Shown: piece after piece, positions 14,366-20,237 of the stretch
Numbering within the stretch: the first letter of the stretch is position 1
How the letters are laid out: the number at the start of each line of letters is the position of its first letter
NCBI GenBank assembly: GCA_036521915.1
Contig: DATDGU010000209.1
Coordinates: forward strand, 1-20,237
DNA: 20,237 nucleotides
Direction of reading: 5' to 3'
Source of the DNA: PALSA-555 sp036521915
GTDB taxonomy: Bacteria; Actinomycetota; Acidimicrobiia; IMCC26256; PALSA-555
Notes under the pieces: model-generated
What the model was told of the DNA's origin: nothing
Database searches by the model: none
The model's input: the letters and a program-made list of their open reading frames with translations, nothing else
Translations under genes and position numbers: made by a program

Positions 14366-14791
14366 ATGGGCGACGTCACGACACCCGAGGAGTGGGAGAA
14401 GCCGCTGCCGGCGATCGACGACGTGAACCGCGACTTCTGGGCCGCGGCAGCCGAGGGGCGACTCCTGGTCCAGGCCTGCCCGCACTGCGGGCATCGCCAG
14501 TTCTACCCGCGCGCGCTGTGCACGGTCTGTGGTGACACGCCCGAGTGGCTCGAGTGCAGCGGACGCGGCACGGTCCACACCTTCACGATCATCCGCCAGA
14601 TGGGGATGCGGCCGTTCCGCGACGAGCTGCCGTACGTCGTCGCGATGGTCGAGCTGGAGGAAGGCCCGCTCATGATGGGCAACGTCACCGACTGCGACCC
14701 CGAGAGCGTCCGCATCGGGATGCCGGTCGAGGCGCACTTCGTGCGGGCGGCCGACGACGTCGGCGTGCCCCTCTGGCGTCCCGCCGGCTGA
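14366..14791 (+). CDS. DUF35 / OB-fold zinc-ribbon acyl-CoA-associated protein
   Basis: 141 residues. An N-terminal helix (DVNRDFWAAAAEGRLLVQAC) leads into a rubredoxin-like zinc ribbon with C38-x2-C41 and C52-x2-C55, then an OB-fold domain (SGRGTVHTFTIIRQ ... PYVVAMVELEEGPLMMGNVTDC ... IGMPVEAHF). This is the DUF35 architecture. Such proteins bind thiolase-fold enzymes and help to channel or position the CoA ester, as in the Ltp2/ChsH2 aldolase and the archaeal thiolase/HMG-CoA synthase complex. The ATG at 14366 follows GAGAGGGG and lies ten bases downstream of the thiolase-like gene, so the two are almost certainly co-expressed partners. It ends against the convergent thioesterase. Confidence 0.93.
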   Translation: MGDVTTPEEWEKPLPAIDDVNRDFWAAAAEGRLLVQACPHCGHRQFYPRALCTVCGDTPEWLECSGRGTVHTFTIIRQMGMRPFRDELPYVVAMVELEEGPLMMGNVTDCDPESVRIGMPVEAHFVRAADDVGVPLWRPAG

Positions 14792-14802
14792 GCCGGCTCA
14801 GC
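14787..14802. terminator. 16-bp perfect palindrome containing both convergent stop codons
   Basis: GCTGAGCCGGCTCAGC is fully self-complementary. Its left half holds the DUF35 TGA (14789-14791) and its right half the thioesterase stop (TCA, 14798-14800). It may act as a bidirectional transcription stop or roadblock, but there is no T tract on either side. Confidence 0.4.
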
Positions 14803-15454
14803 GGGGCCGGCTGCCGTCCCGTGGGGCGATGAACACGATCGACGCCTCGGCCAGCAGCTCCCCGTCGCAGCGCGAGGTGGCCTGCACCCAGATCTTGCGG
14901 CCCTCGACCCGGTCGACGTGGGCCTCATAGTCGATGCGACGCTCGAGCGGCGTGGGCTGCAGCATCTTGACGGTGAGCGTGCCGGTGTAGCCGGCCTGGC
15001 CCGACGCGACCTGCGCCGCGCCCATGAGGTCGTCGAACGCGGCGGCGACGAAGCCGCCGTGCACGTGCCCGATCGGCCCCTCGTAGGCGCGCGAGTACAC
15101 GGCGTGGCCGTGGGTGCCGTCCTCGCCCACCGTCCACTGCACCGGTGGCGCGAGCGGGTTGCTCCGGCCGCTGATCCCGCTGCGCTCAAGCAACGAGCCC
15201 TGCGCCCCGGGCTGGGATCCCAGTCCACCGGTCGCGAGCAGGCTGGGCTGCGCGCCGATGGACTCGACGAGCGCGTGCACCGCGTCGGCCGCGGCCTCGA
15301 CGGCGGCCGGGTCGGCCCCGTCCGCGTCGAGCTGCGCGACACCCTCGATGAGACCCTTCACCTCACGTACGAGGCGATGCTTGCGGGCGCGCGGTTCGGT
15401 CTCGGGCGGGTCGAAGCTGACGTAGGTGCTGCGGGCGTCGGGCGGCAGGCTCAC
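14798..15454 (-). CDS. PaaI-type hotdog-fold acyl-CoA thioesterase
   Basis: 218 residues. The C-terminal half is a hotdog domain: GPIGHVHGGFVAAAFDDLMGA (127-146) carries the HGG motif (132-134) and acidic residues 141-142 on the central helix, followed by YTGTLTVKMLQPTPL (156-170), EGRKIWVQATSRCDGELLAEA and FIAP. Such proteins hydrolyse acyl- or aryl-CoA thioesters and may relieve CoA sequestration by dead-end intermediates. The first 100 residues form a helical N-terminal extension that is longer than in a minimal PaaI. The GTG start at 15454 lacks a Shine-Dalgarno sequence but lies six bases after TAGTCT, which suggests a leaderless mRNA. It is transcribed alone, between a convergent DUF35 gene and an upstream SDR operon on the same strand. 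Confidence 0.88.
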   Translation of the reverse strand: MSLPPDARSTYVSFDPPETEPRARKHRLVREVKGLIEGVAQLDADGADPAAVEAAADAVHALVESIGAQPSLLATGGLGSQPGAQGSLLERSGISGRSNPLAPPVQWTVGEDGTHGHAVYSRAYEGPIGHVHGGFVAAAFDDLMGAAQVASGQAGYTGTLTVKMLQPTPLERRIDYEAHVDRVEGRKIWVQATSRCDGELLAEASIVFIAPRDGSRPR

Positions 15455-15643
15455 CGCCGCAGACTACGGGGAGCGGATCAGTCGGACTGTCTCACCCTCG
15501 TTCTGCCGTCAGGTTGCGAGAGCCGTCGGTCCCTCGGTAGGAGGGAGCGTGAAACTGCCCTCGGGCTGCCGACGAAAAGCCGAATGTACGCAGAGGGCCG
15601 AAAGTGACCCACGACCCAGACTACGAGTCGGGCGCCGGCCGCG
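15455..15643 (-). promoter_or_regulatory. Intergenic region with leaderless-type promoter of the thioesterase gene
   Basis: 189 bases without a convincing gene, and lower in third-position GC than its neighbours. TAGTCT (15466-15461, minus) followed by GCGGCG and the GTG start is the candidate -10. An 11-base palindrome, CAGTCGGACTG (15479-15489), lies just upstream, where an operator or -35 would be. A second TAGTCT occurs at 15623-15618 close to the stop of the upstream SDR. No intrinsic terminator with a T tract is visible for the SDR operon. Confidence 0.45.
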
Positions 15644-16375
15644 TCAGTGGCGCGGGCCGGGCACGCCCCGGAACTCGTACGGCTGCGCGCCGCGTCCCGC
15701 GACGATCGTCGCGACGACGCCGCCTTCGTCCCGTGCGAGCAGCGCCGCCACCGCGTCGGCGACCTCGCTCGGGTCGAGCATCGGTCGGCCCGCCGCGACG
15801 ATGCGCGCCTTGCGCGCCGCGTCGAGGAGCCCGGTGTCGACGCCGCCGGGACAGATGGCGTGCAGCCGCACGCCGCGCGCCGCGAGCTGCGGGGCGACGC
15901 TGCGGACGAAGCCGACGACGGCGTGCTTTGTCGCCGCGTACATCGGGTCGTCCTCGTAGGGGCCGAGACCGGCGAGCGACGCCGTGGCGACGATCGCGCC
16001 GCCGCCCCCCTCGGCCATCAGCGGGGCGAGCGTCCGCACGCCGAGGAGCACGCCGTCGAGGTTCACCGCGCGGACGCGTCCCAGCCGCTCGGCGGGCACG
16101 TCCAGGAACGGCCGCGGCGCGGGCGCGGTGAGGATCCCGGCGTTGAGCAGCGCCGACTGGACTCGTCCGTCGCCGAGCTGGCCGGCGAGGTCCTCCCAGG
16201 CGCCGGGATCGCCGACGTCGAGGTGGACGTATCGCCCGCCGATCTCGTCGGCGACGGCCGCGCCCGCGTCGTCGGTGACGTCGCAGACGAGCACCCTCGC
16301 GCCGTCACGCGCGAGCCGTCGGGCGGTCGCGGCACCGATCCCCGAGGCCGCGCCGGTCACGACGGCGAGCGTCAC
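15644..16375 (-). CDS. Short-chain dehydrogenase/reductase (classical SDR)
   Basis: 243 residues of the classical SDR fold. The dinucleotide-binding motif TGAASGIG is at 7-14, CDVTD (31-35) suggests NAD preference from the acidic residue after strand 2, LNAGI is at 77-81, Asn105, Ser133, Tyr146 and Lys150 (YAATK) make up the catalytic set, and CPGGVDTGLL is the post-Tyr loop. It probably oxidises a secondary alcohol, for example a 3-hydroxyacyl-CoA or ring hydroxyl. GTG at 16375-16373 overlaps the stop of the upstream SDR by four bases (GTGA). It is the last gene of the ADH-SDR-SDR operon. A longer open frame continues upstream but only shadows the other SDR. Confidence 0.92.
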   Translation of the reverse strand: MTLAVVTGAASGIGAATARRLARDGARVLVCDVTDDAGAAVADEIGGRYVHLDVGDPGAWEDLAGQLGDGRVQSALLNAGILTAPAPRPFLDVPAERLGRVRAVNLDGVLLGVRTLAPLMAEGGGGAIVATASLAGLGPYEDDPMYAATKHAVVGFVRSVAPQLAARGVRLHAICPGGVDTGLLDAARKARIVAAGRPMLDPSEVADAVAALLARDEGGVVATIVAGRGAQPYEFRGVPGPRH

Positions 16376-17166
16376 GCGTGCTCCAGGCGCGGCCGGTTCC
16401 GCGCCAGGTGGGCTCCGTTGTCGGAGAGGATGAGCTGCCCGGTGACCCCGCGCCCGAGCTCGGACGCCAGCGCCACGACGAGGCGCGCCAGGTCGTCCGG
16501 CTCGTTCATGCGGCCGAGGGGGATGGAGCCGACCAGGGCGTTGACGTAGTCGTCCGACAGGGCGGCGCGCACGGTCGGGGTCAGGGTCGTGCCCGGCGCG
16601 ACGGCGAGCACGCGCACGCCGGCGGGGCCGAGCTCGACGGCCAGGGTCTGGGTCAAGTGGTTGATCGCGGCCTTCGCCGCGCCGTAGGCGGCGAGACCCA
16701 GGGCCGGCCGCGTGCTCTCGCCCGAGCTGATGTTCACGATCACGCCCCCGTGGCCGGCGCCCGCGAGGGCGCGAGCCTCGGCGCGGCAGCACACGGCAGT
16801 GAGGAGGAGGTTCTGGCTCACGACCTCACGGACGTAGGTCTCGTCCTGGTCGACGAACGGCGCGGGCGCGAGCCCCGCGAGGCTGCCGACGTTGTTGACC
16901 GCGACGTCGAGGCGACCGAGGGCCTTGAGCGTGTCGTCGACGACCGCGCGCGCCGCGCCCTCCTCGCGCAGGTCGGCCGGGGATGCGTGCGCCCGACGCC
17001 CCTCGGCGCGCACCTCTTCTACGGCGCCGCCGAGCGCGTCGGCGTCGCGATCGACGAGGGCGACATCGCAGCCCGCGCGTGCCAGCCAGCGGGCGACGGC
17101 GCGGCCGATCCCGGCCCCCGCGCCGGTGACGAGCGCCACGCGGCCCGAGAGCCCGAGGTCGATCAC
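16372..17166 (-). CDS. Short-chain dehydrogenase/reductase (classical SDR)
   Basis: 264 residues. TGAGAGIG (14-21), VDRDADAL (38-45) for NAD(H), NNVG (91-94; Val replaces the usual Ala of NNAG), SQNLLL (117-122), ISSGES with Ser147/148, and YGAAK (161-165) are all in place. The C-terminal GRGVTGQLILSDNGAHL is the usual cofactor-side strand. It is likely an NAD-dependent oxidation of a hydroxyl in an acyl-CoA or ring intermediate, or the reverse reduction. GTG at 17166-17164 overlaps the TGA of the alcohol dehydrogenase by four bases, and its own stop overlaps the next SDR in the same way. The three enzymes are therefore tightly co-translated. Confidence 0.92.
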   Translation of the reverse strand: MIDLGLSGRVALVTGAGAGIGRAVARWLARAGCDVALVDRDADALGGAVEEVRAEGRRAHASPADLREEGAARAVVDDTLKALGRLDVAVNNVGSLAGLAPAPFVDQDETYVREVVSQNLLLTAVCCRAEARALAGAGHGGVIVNISSGESTRPALGLAAYGAAKAAINHLTQTLAVELGPAGVRVLAVAPGTTLTPTVRAALSDDYVNALVGSIPLGRMNEPDDLARLVVALASELGRGVTGQLILSDNGAHLARNRPRLEHA

Positions 17167-18098
17167 GGCTCGAGGACGACCTTGATCGCGCCGGCGGCGC
17201 GATCGGCGGCGACGGCGAACGCCCGCGGTGCCTCGTCCAGGGGGAAGCGGTGGGTGACGAGCGTCGACGCGATGGTTGGCGTGCGCGCCAGCAGCGCCGC
17301 TGCGTCGTCGACGTCTCGCCCGCCCGGATGCGTGCCGTAGGTGTATGACCAGCGGAACGCCAGTTCCTTCATGAGCGCCGGGAACCCGGGGATAGGGACC
17401 GGGCCCCAGTGGGTGCTGAGGAACAGCACCAGCCCACCGGGACGGCATAGCTCGGCGGCCTGGGCCAGCGCGGCCTCGGTCCCGGCCGCCTCCACGACGA
17501 CGTCGTACTCGCCGGCGTCGACGACCGCGGCGCCGAGCCGCTCGCCCGCCTCACGCTGATGCGGATGGCGTGCCGCGATCGCGGTCTCGGCCCCGAGGCC
17601 CACCGCGGCCGCCACCCCGGCGAGCCCGATCGTGCCGCCGCCGACGACCGCGACGCGGGTCGTCGGCGTCACGTTCGCGAGGCGAATCCCGTGCACGGCG
17701 ACGGCGAGCGGCTCGACGAGGCACGCGTCGGCGACGTCGAGCCCCGGCGGGAGGGGCACGAGCGCGGCGTCCGGGACCACGACGCGGTCGGCGAGGCCCC
17801 CGTCCGCGCCGATGCCGAGCGCCCGGGACGAGCCGGTGCGGCAGCGATGCGGCGCGCCCGTCCGGCACTGGTCGCAGGTCCCGCACGGCCGGCTCGGGTC
17901 GATGGCGACCGGCGTCCCGTCGTCGAGCCGACCGGCGAACTCGTGGCCGAGCGTCGCCGGCAGGGGCCCGAGCTCGACGAGGTGGAGGTCGCTGCCGCAG
18001 ATGCCGGACGAGACGACCTGCACGAGCGGCCCCTCGCTCGCGGGCTCGGGGACGTCGAGCACCTGGACGCCGTCGGCCGTGACGCGGACGCCTCTCAC
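17163..18098 (-). CDS. Zinc-dependent medium-chain alcohol dehydrogenase
   Basis: 311 residues, slightly shorter than the usual 340. The catalytic zinc site is Cys34 (SGICGSDLH), His52/Glu53 (LGHEFAG) and Glu129 (LVEPLAVAVHG). The structural zinc lobe is complete: C72, C75, C78 and C86 in PCGTCDQCRTGAPHRC. The Rossmann motif VVGGGTIGLAG is at 151-161. The layout is nearest to sorbitol/threonine dehydrogenase-like MDRs. It oxidises an alcohol to an aldehyde or ketone with NAD(P). GTG at 18098-18096 has AGGACGAG upstream. A much longer open frame reaches to 19391 but only shadows the plus-strand SDR. It is first in a three-gene operon, divergent from the SDR at 18249. Confidence 0.9.
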   Translation of the reverse strand: MRGVRVTADGVQVLDVPEPASEGPLVQVVSSGICGSDLHLVELGPLPATLGHEFAGRLDDGTPVAIDPSRPCGTCDQCRTGAPHRCRTGSSRALGIGADGGLADRVVVPDAALVPLPPGLDVADACLVEPLAVAVHGIRLANVTPTTRVAVVGGGTIGLAGVAAAVGLGAETAIAARHPHQREAGERLGAAVVDAGEYDVVVEAAGTEAALAQAAELCRPGGLVLFLSTHWGPVPIPGFPALMKELAFRWSYTYGTHPGGRDVDDAAALLARTPTIASTLVTHRFPLDEAPRAFAVAADRAAGAIKVVLEP

Positions 18099-18191
18099 GG
18101 GCGCGCTCGTCCTGACCCGGTGGGCGCGTGATCCCGAAGTGCCATGATCCCCCGTGGCCGAGCAGCCGCGCGCAGTGTACGGGGAGGCCCG
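18099..18191. promoter_or_regulatory. Divergent promoter region between the ADH operon and the plus-strand SDR
   Basis: No clear -10 hexamer is visible on either strand. A direct repeat TGATCCC occurs at 18129-18135 and 18145-18151, with a nine-base spacer, and could be a pair of half-sites. GGGGAGG (18181-18187) is a strong Shine-Dalgarno sequence for the short reading frame that follows. Confidence 0.3.
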
Positions 18192-18245
18192 ATGCCCAGG
18201 ACGAGGACCACGTCCGCGCCCCGCGACCACGACCGGCGGCGCTGA
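18192..18245 (+). CDS. Possible 17-codon arginine-rich leader peptide
   Basis: ATG at 18192 opens a short frame reading MPRTRTTSAPRDHDRRR, which ends with TGA at 18243-18245, three bases before the GTG of the SDR. It has a stronger Shine-Dalgarno sequence (GGGGAGG, four bases upstream) than the SDR itself. The SDR could therefore be translated by termination-reinitiation after this peptide. Six of 17 codons are Arg. The alternative is that the Shine-Dalgarno-like run is chance in GC-rich DNA. Confidence 0.35.
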   Translation: MPRTRTTSAPRDHDRRR

Positions 18246-18248
18246 GCC

Positions 18249-19139
18249 GTGGGCGCGCTGGACGGCCGCGTCGCGCTGATCACCGGCGCGGGGCGGGGGA
18301 TGGGCCGTGAGCACGCCCGCCGGTTCGCCGCCGAAGGCGCCGCGGTCGTGGTCAACGACAGCGGCGCGGCGCGTGACGGGACCGGCCACGACCCGTCCAT
18401 CGCCGCGGCGGTCGCCGACGAGCTCACCGCCGTCGGCGCCGACGCCGTGGCCAGCAGCGACGACGTCACGACCCTCGACGGCGCGTCGCGCGCCGTCGAG
18501 CTGGCGCTGGACCGGTGGGGCCGGCTCGACGCCCTCGTGAACAACGCCGGCGTCCTGCGGGACCGAATGTTCGTCAACATGACCGAGGACGACTGGGACA
18601 CGGTCGTGGCGGGGCATCTCCGCTCGACGTTCTGCGCCACCCGGGTGGTGGCCGCCCACTGGCGCGACCGAACGAAAGCCGGCGAGGCCGTGCACGCCGG
18701 CGTCGTGAACGTGTCGTCCACCTCGGGGCTCTTCGGGACCGTCGGCCAGTCCAACTACGGCGCGGCCAAGGCCGGGATCGCCGCGATGACCGTGATCCTC
18801 GCCCAGGAGCTCGGCCGCTACGACGTCCGGGTCAACGCGATCGTGCCCGTCGCCCGCACCCGCATGACCGAGGAGGTCGCCGGGATCGCCGACCTGGTGC
18901 GCGCCCCCGACGACCCGGCCGCCTTCGACACCTACCACCCGGCGAACGTGTCGCCGCTCGTCGCCTGGCTCGCGTCGCGCGCCTGCGGCGCGACCGGGCA
19001 GGTGCTCTACGTCCGGGGCGGCGAGATCCGCGTCCTCGAGGGCTGGCGCTCCAGCCGCGCGATCGAGCAGGACGGGCCGTGGACGGTCGACGACGTCGCT
19101 ACCGGGCTCGCCGACCTCGCCGGCGCGACCCCGCCTTGA
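18249..19139 (+). CDS. Short-chain dehydrogenase/reductase, MFE-2/HSD17B4-like
   Basis: 296 residues. TGAGRGMG (12-19), VVNDSGAARDGTG (34-46), the NNAG motif (98-101), VSSTSGLFG with Ser156/157, and YGAAK (170-174) are present. The NDSG segment after strand 2 and the NNAGVLRDRMFVNM stretch (98-111) are typical of the SDR domain of peroxisomal multifunctional enzyme 2 and its bacterial relatives, which are (3R)-hydroxyacyl-CoA dehydrogenases. The hydratase-2 and SCP2 domains of MFE-2 are absent. GTG at 18249 has no Shine-Dalgarno sequence of its own; see the short frame just upstream. Its stop codon lies inside the palindrome at 19136-19151. Confidence 0.9.
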   Translation: MGALDGRVALITGAGRGMGREHARRFAAEGAAVVVNDSGAARDGTGHDPSIAAAVADELTAVGADAVASSDDVTTLDGASRAVELALDRWGRLDALVNNAGVLRDRMFVNMTEDDWDTVVAGHLRSTFCATRVVAAHWRDRTKAGEAVHAGVVNVSSTSGLFGTVGQSNYGAAKAGIAAMTVILAQELGRYDVRVNAIVPVARTRMTEEVAGIADLVRAPDDPAAFDTYHPANVSPLVAWLASRACGATGQVLYVRGGEIRVLEGWRSSRAIEQDGPWTVDDVATGLADLAGATPP

Positions 19140-19151
19140 AACACGTTTCAA
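19136..19151. promoter_or_regulatory. 16-bp palindrome matching the KstR operator consensus
   Basis: TTGAAACACGTTTCAA has perfect seven-base arms around AC. Positions 19137-19150 fit TnnAACnnGTTnnA, the published KstR operator consensus of actinobacterial cholesterol-catabolism genes. It overlaps the SDR stop codon and lies 74 bases upstream of the solute-binding-protein start, a sensible position for promoter control. The consensus is loose, so another TetR-family regulator is possible. Confidence 0.55.
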
Positions 19152-19173
19152 ACTCGGCAAGACTCCGGGCCGG

Positions 19174-19217
19174 CTGGGGGGCCGCGGACCGCCCCCCAGT
19201 GGGATCCGACAGGGGGG
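19174..19217 (+). promoter_or_regulatory. G-run/C-run/G-run leader upstream of the binding-protein gene
   Basis: CTGGGGGGC (19174-19182) and GCCCCCCAG (19191-19199) form a perfect nine-base-pair stem with an eight-base loop. A second GGGGGG (19212-19217) is the Shine-Dalgarno region of the GTG at 19225. The C run can pair either with the first G run, leaving the Shine-Dalgarno free, or with the Shine-Dalgarno itself. The stem could alternatively be a terminator of the SDR gene, but no T tract follows. Confidence 0.45.
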
Positions 19218-19224
19218 ATCGAGC

Positions 19225-20237
19225 GTGAGTCGTTTCCGGTGGTTGGTGATCGCGTCGGTGGTGGGGCTCGTGAGCCTCGGCACCGCGAGCGGGGCCTTGG
19301 CCCAGTCGACCGGGGGCGGGGCCAACAAGGCGACCGACGTCGGTGTGACCAGCAACACCATCCGCATCGCGGTGGTGGCCGACGTCGACAACTCGCTCCA
19401 GCCGGGCCTCTTCTCGGGGTCGGTCGCCGGCGTGCAGGCCGCGGCCAGCTACATCAACGCCAACGGCGGGATCGCCGGCCGCAAGCTCGCCGTCGACTTC
19501 ATCGACTCGCACCTGAGCGACAGCGAGGCGGTGAACGCGATCATCACCGCCTGCAGCCACGACTTCGCCCTCGTGGGCACGTCGGCGCTGTTCCTGAACA
19601 ACGTCGACGACATCACCAGCTGCAAGGACATTACGGGAGCCGCGACCGGCATCCCCGACCTCCCGGTCGTGACGACCGAGGTCGTGCAGCAATGTGACCC
19701 GGACTCGTTCCCGATCAACCCGCCCCAGATCGTGTGCTCGACCCAGAGCGCCCACCCGCAGACCTACGTGGTGAACGCGGGTCGCGCCAACTACTACCAG
19801 CAGAAGTTCGGGAAGAACCTCCACGGCGTCTACATGTACACGGCCGACCTGCAGAGCGCGAAGAGTGCGAACCAGGTGACCGCGACCGGTATGCAGAAGC
19901 TCGGGATCAAGCCCGACGCCCAGATCACGATCTCGGCGACGGCGCCGCAGAGCGACTACACGACCGCCGCGCAGACGATGAAGAACTCAAACTCGAACTT
20001 CGCCGAGGTCGAGCTCGCCTACAGCCAGACCGTCGACCTGCGCAAGGAAGCCCAGCTGCAGGGCGTGACCAACCCGAACATCGTGTGGTCCTGCACCGTG
20101 CAGTGCTACAACCCGCAGTTTCTCGCCCAGGGCGGCACCTCCGTCGAGGGTCAGTACATCTCCCTCGGGTTCCTGCCCGACATCGAGGCGAAGTACAACA
20201 AGGCGGTCGCCGGGTTCGACAAGTACACCGACCCGGC
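19225..20237 (+). CDS. Secreted type 1 periplasmic-binding-fold solute-binding protein (branched-chain amino acid ABC type), 3' end missing
   Basis: The frame is open to the right edge, giving 337 codons. It starts MSRFRWLVIASVVGLVSLG, a Sec signal peptide (Arg residues, hydrophobic core) with a likely cleavage after ALA (residue 26, before QS); there is no lipobox Cys. The mature part has TIRIAVVADVDN, GVQAAASYINANGGIAGRKLAVDFIDS (Peripla_BP_6 lobe 1) and HGVYMYTADLQSAKSA before lobe 2. Six or more cysteines, including a CTVQC pair near the end, suggest disulfides. Members bind hydrophobic amino acids, aromatic acids or other carboxylates for ABC import. The gene context points to the acid degraded here, but the ligand is unknown. 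GTG at 19225 was chosen for the signal peptide and the G-rich Shine-Dalgarno sequence. Confidence 0.88.
   Translation, partial: MSRFRWLVIASVVGLVSLGTASGALAQSTGGGANKATDVGVTSNTIRIAVVADVDNSLQPGLFSGSVAGVQAAASYINANGGIAGRKLAVDFIDSHLSDSEAVNAIITACSHDFALVGTSALFLNNVDDITSCKDITGAATGIPDLPVVTTEVVQQCDPDSFPINPPQIVCSTQSAHPQTYVVNAGRANYYQQKFGKNLHGVYMYTADLQSAKSANQVTATGMQKLGIKPDAQITISATAPQSDYTTAAQTMKNSNSNFAEVELAYSQTVDLRKEAQLQGVTNPNIVWSCTVQCYNPQFLAQGGTSVEGQYISLGFLPDIEAKYNKAVAGFDKYTDP

Noticed and set aside
15475..15612. Small minus-strand frame (GTG at 15612, about 45 codons) preceded by TAGTCT
   Set aside because: Its third codon positions are not GC-enriched as in all real genes here, there is no recognisable motif, and it fills an intergenic region; the TAGTCT may be chance.
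15644..16792. A longer minus-strand frame suggesting a two-domain SDR
   Set aside because: The extra N-terminal part overlaps the neighbouring SDR gene in another frame and is low-complexity; GTG at 16375 matches the family N-terminus.
17163..19391. A 742-codon minus-strand open frame including the alcohol dehydrogenase
   Set aside because: Everything above 18098 is the antisense shadow of the plus-strand SDR and the start of the binding-protein gene; the enzyme family begins at about 18098.
1..20237. Mobile elements, CRISPR arrays, tRNA/rRNA genes or prophage
   Set aside because: No transposase or integrase motifs, no regularly spaced repeats, no tRNA-like cloverleaf and no shift in base composition were seen on reading both strands.

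Overview
The window is very GC-rich, with dense genes, strong G/C at third codon positions, many GTG starts and frequent 4-base stop/start overlaps. The families present (an AMP-forming ligase close to FadD19, an alpha-methylacyl-CoA racemase, several thiolases and SDRs, a nitronate monooxygenase, a thiolase/DUF35 pair) and the promoter style (TAnnnT -10 boxes, some apparently leaderless) suggest a high-GC actinobacterium. An Acidimicrobiia-like lineage fits best, but that placement is inference. I see no tRNA, rRNA, CRISPR array, insertion sequence or phage gene.

Layout. (1) 1-325, minus strand: two tiny desulforedoxin-like metal-site proteins in tandem, perhaps followed by a third gene that runs off the left edge. 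(2) 343-1161, plus: a crotonase without the two canonical hydratase glutamates. (3) 1162-4299, minus, read right to left: an alpha-methylacyl-CoA racemase, an aminoglycoside-phosphotransferase-fold kinase and an amidohydrolase-fold protein that has lost most metal ligands. (4) 4428-6676, plus: a canonical acetyl-CoA acyltransferase, then an aldo/keto reductase. (5) 6692-13048, minus, read right to left: a FadD19-like acyl-CoA ligase, a nitronate monooxygenase-like flavoprotein, an Asp-nucleophile alpha/beta hydrolase, an HGGG/GDSAGG esterase, and at the tail a KimA-like potassium transporter. (6) 13186-14791, plus: a Cys-less thiolase-fold protein followed by its DUF35 zinc-ribbon/OB-fold partner. 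(7) 14798-15454, minus: a PaaI-type hotdog thioesterase. (8) 15644-18098, minus: a zinc alcohol dehydrogenase and two SDRs, joined by GTGA overlaps. (9) 18249 to the end, plus: a third SDR, then the start of a secreted type 1 solute-binding protein, cut by the right edge.

Taken together the genes look like a catabolic island for a branched, cyclic or steroid/terpenoid-like carboxylic acid. Uptake would use the binding protein; esterase and hydrolase would open the substrate; the ligase would activate it; racemase, crotonase, SDRs and thiolase or retro-aldolase would carry out beta-oxidation-type steps; the thioesterase would release CoA. The substrate cannot be read from the sequence.

The most notable non-coding structure is in two places. 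Between the ligase and the Cys-less thiolase lie two palindromes built on CTGACG/CGTCAG, each 23-24 bases from the start codon of the gene it faces. Upstream of the binding-protein gene is a palindrome that fits the KstR consensus, followed by a G-run/C-run/G-run leader whose third run is the Shine-Dalgarno sequence.
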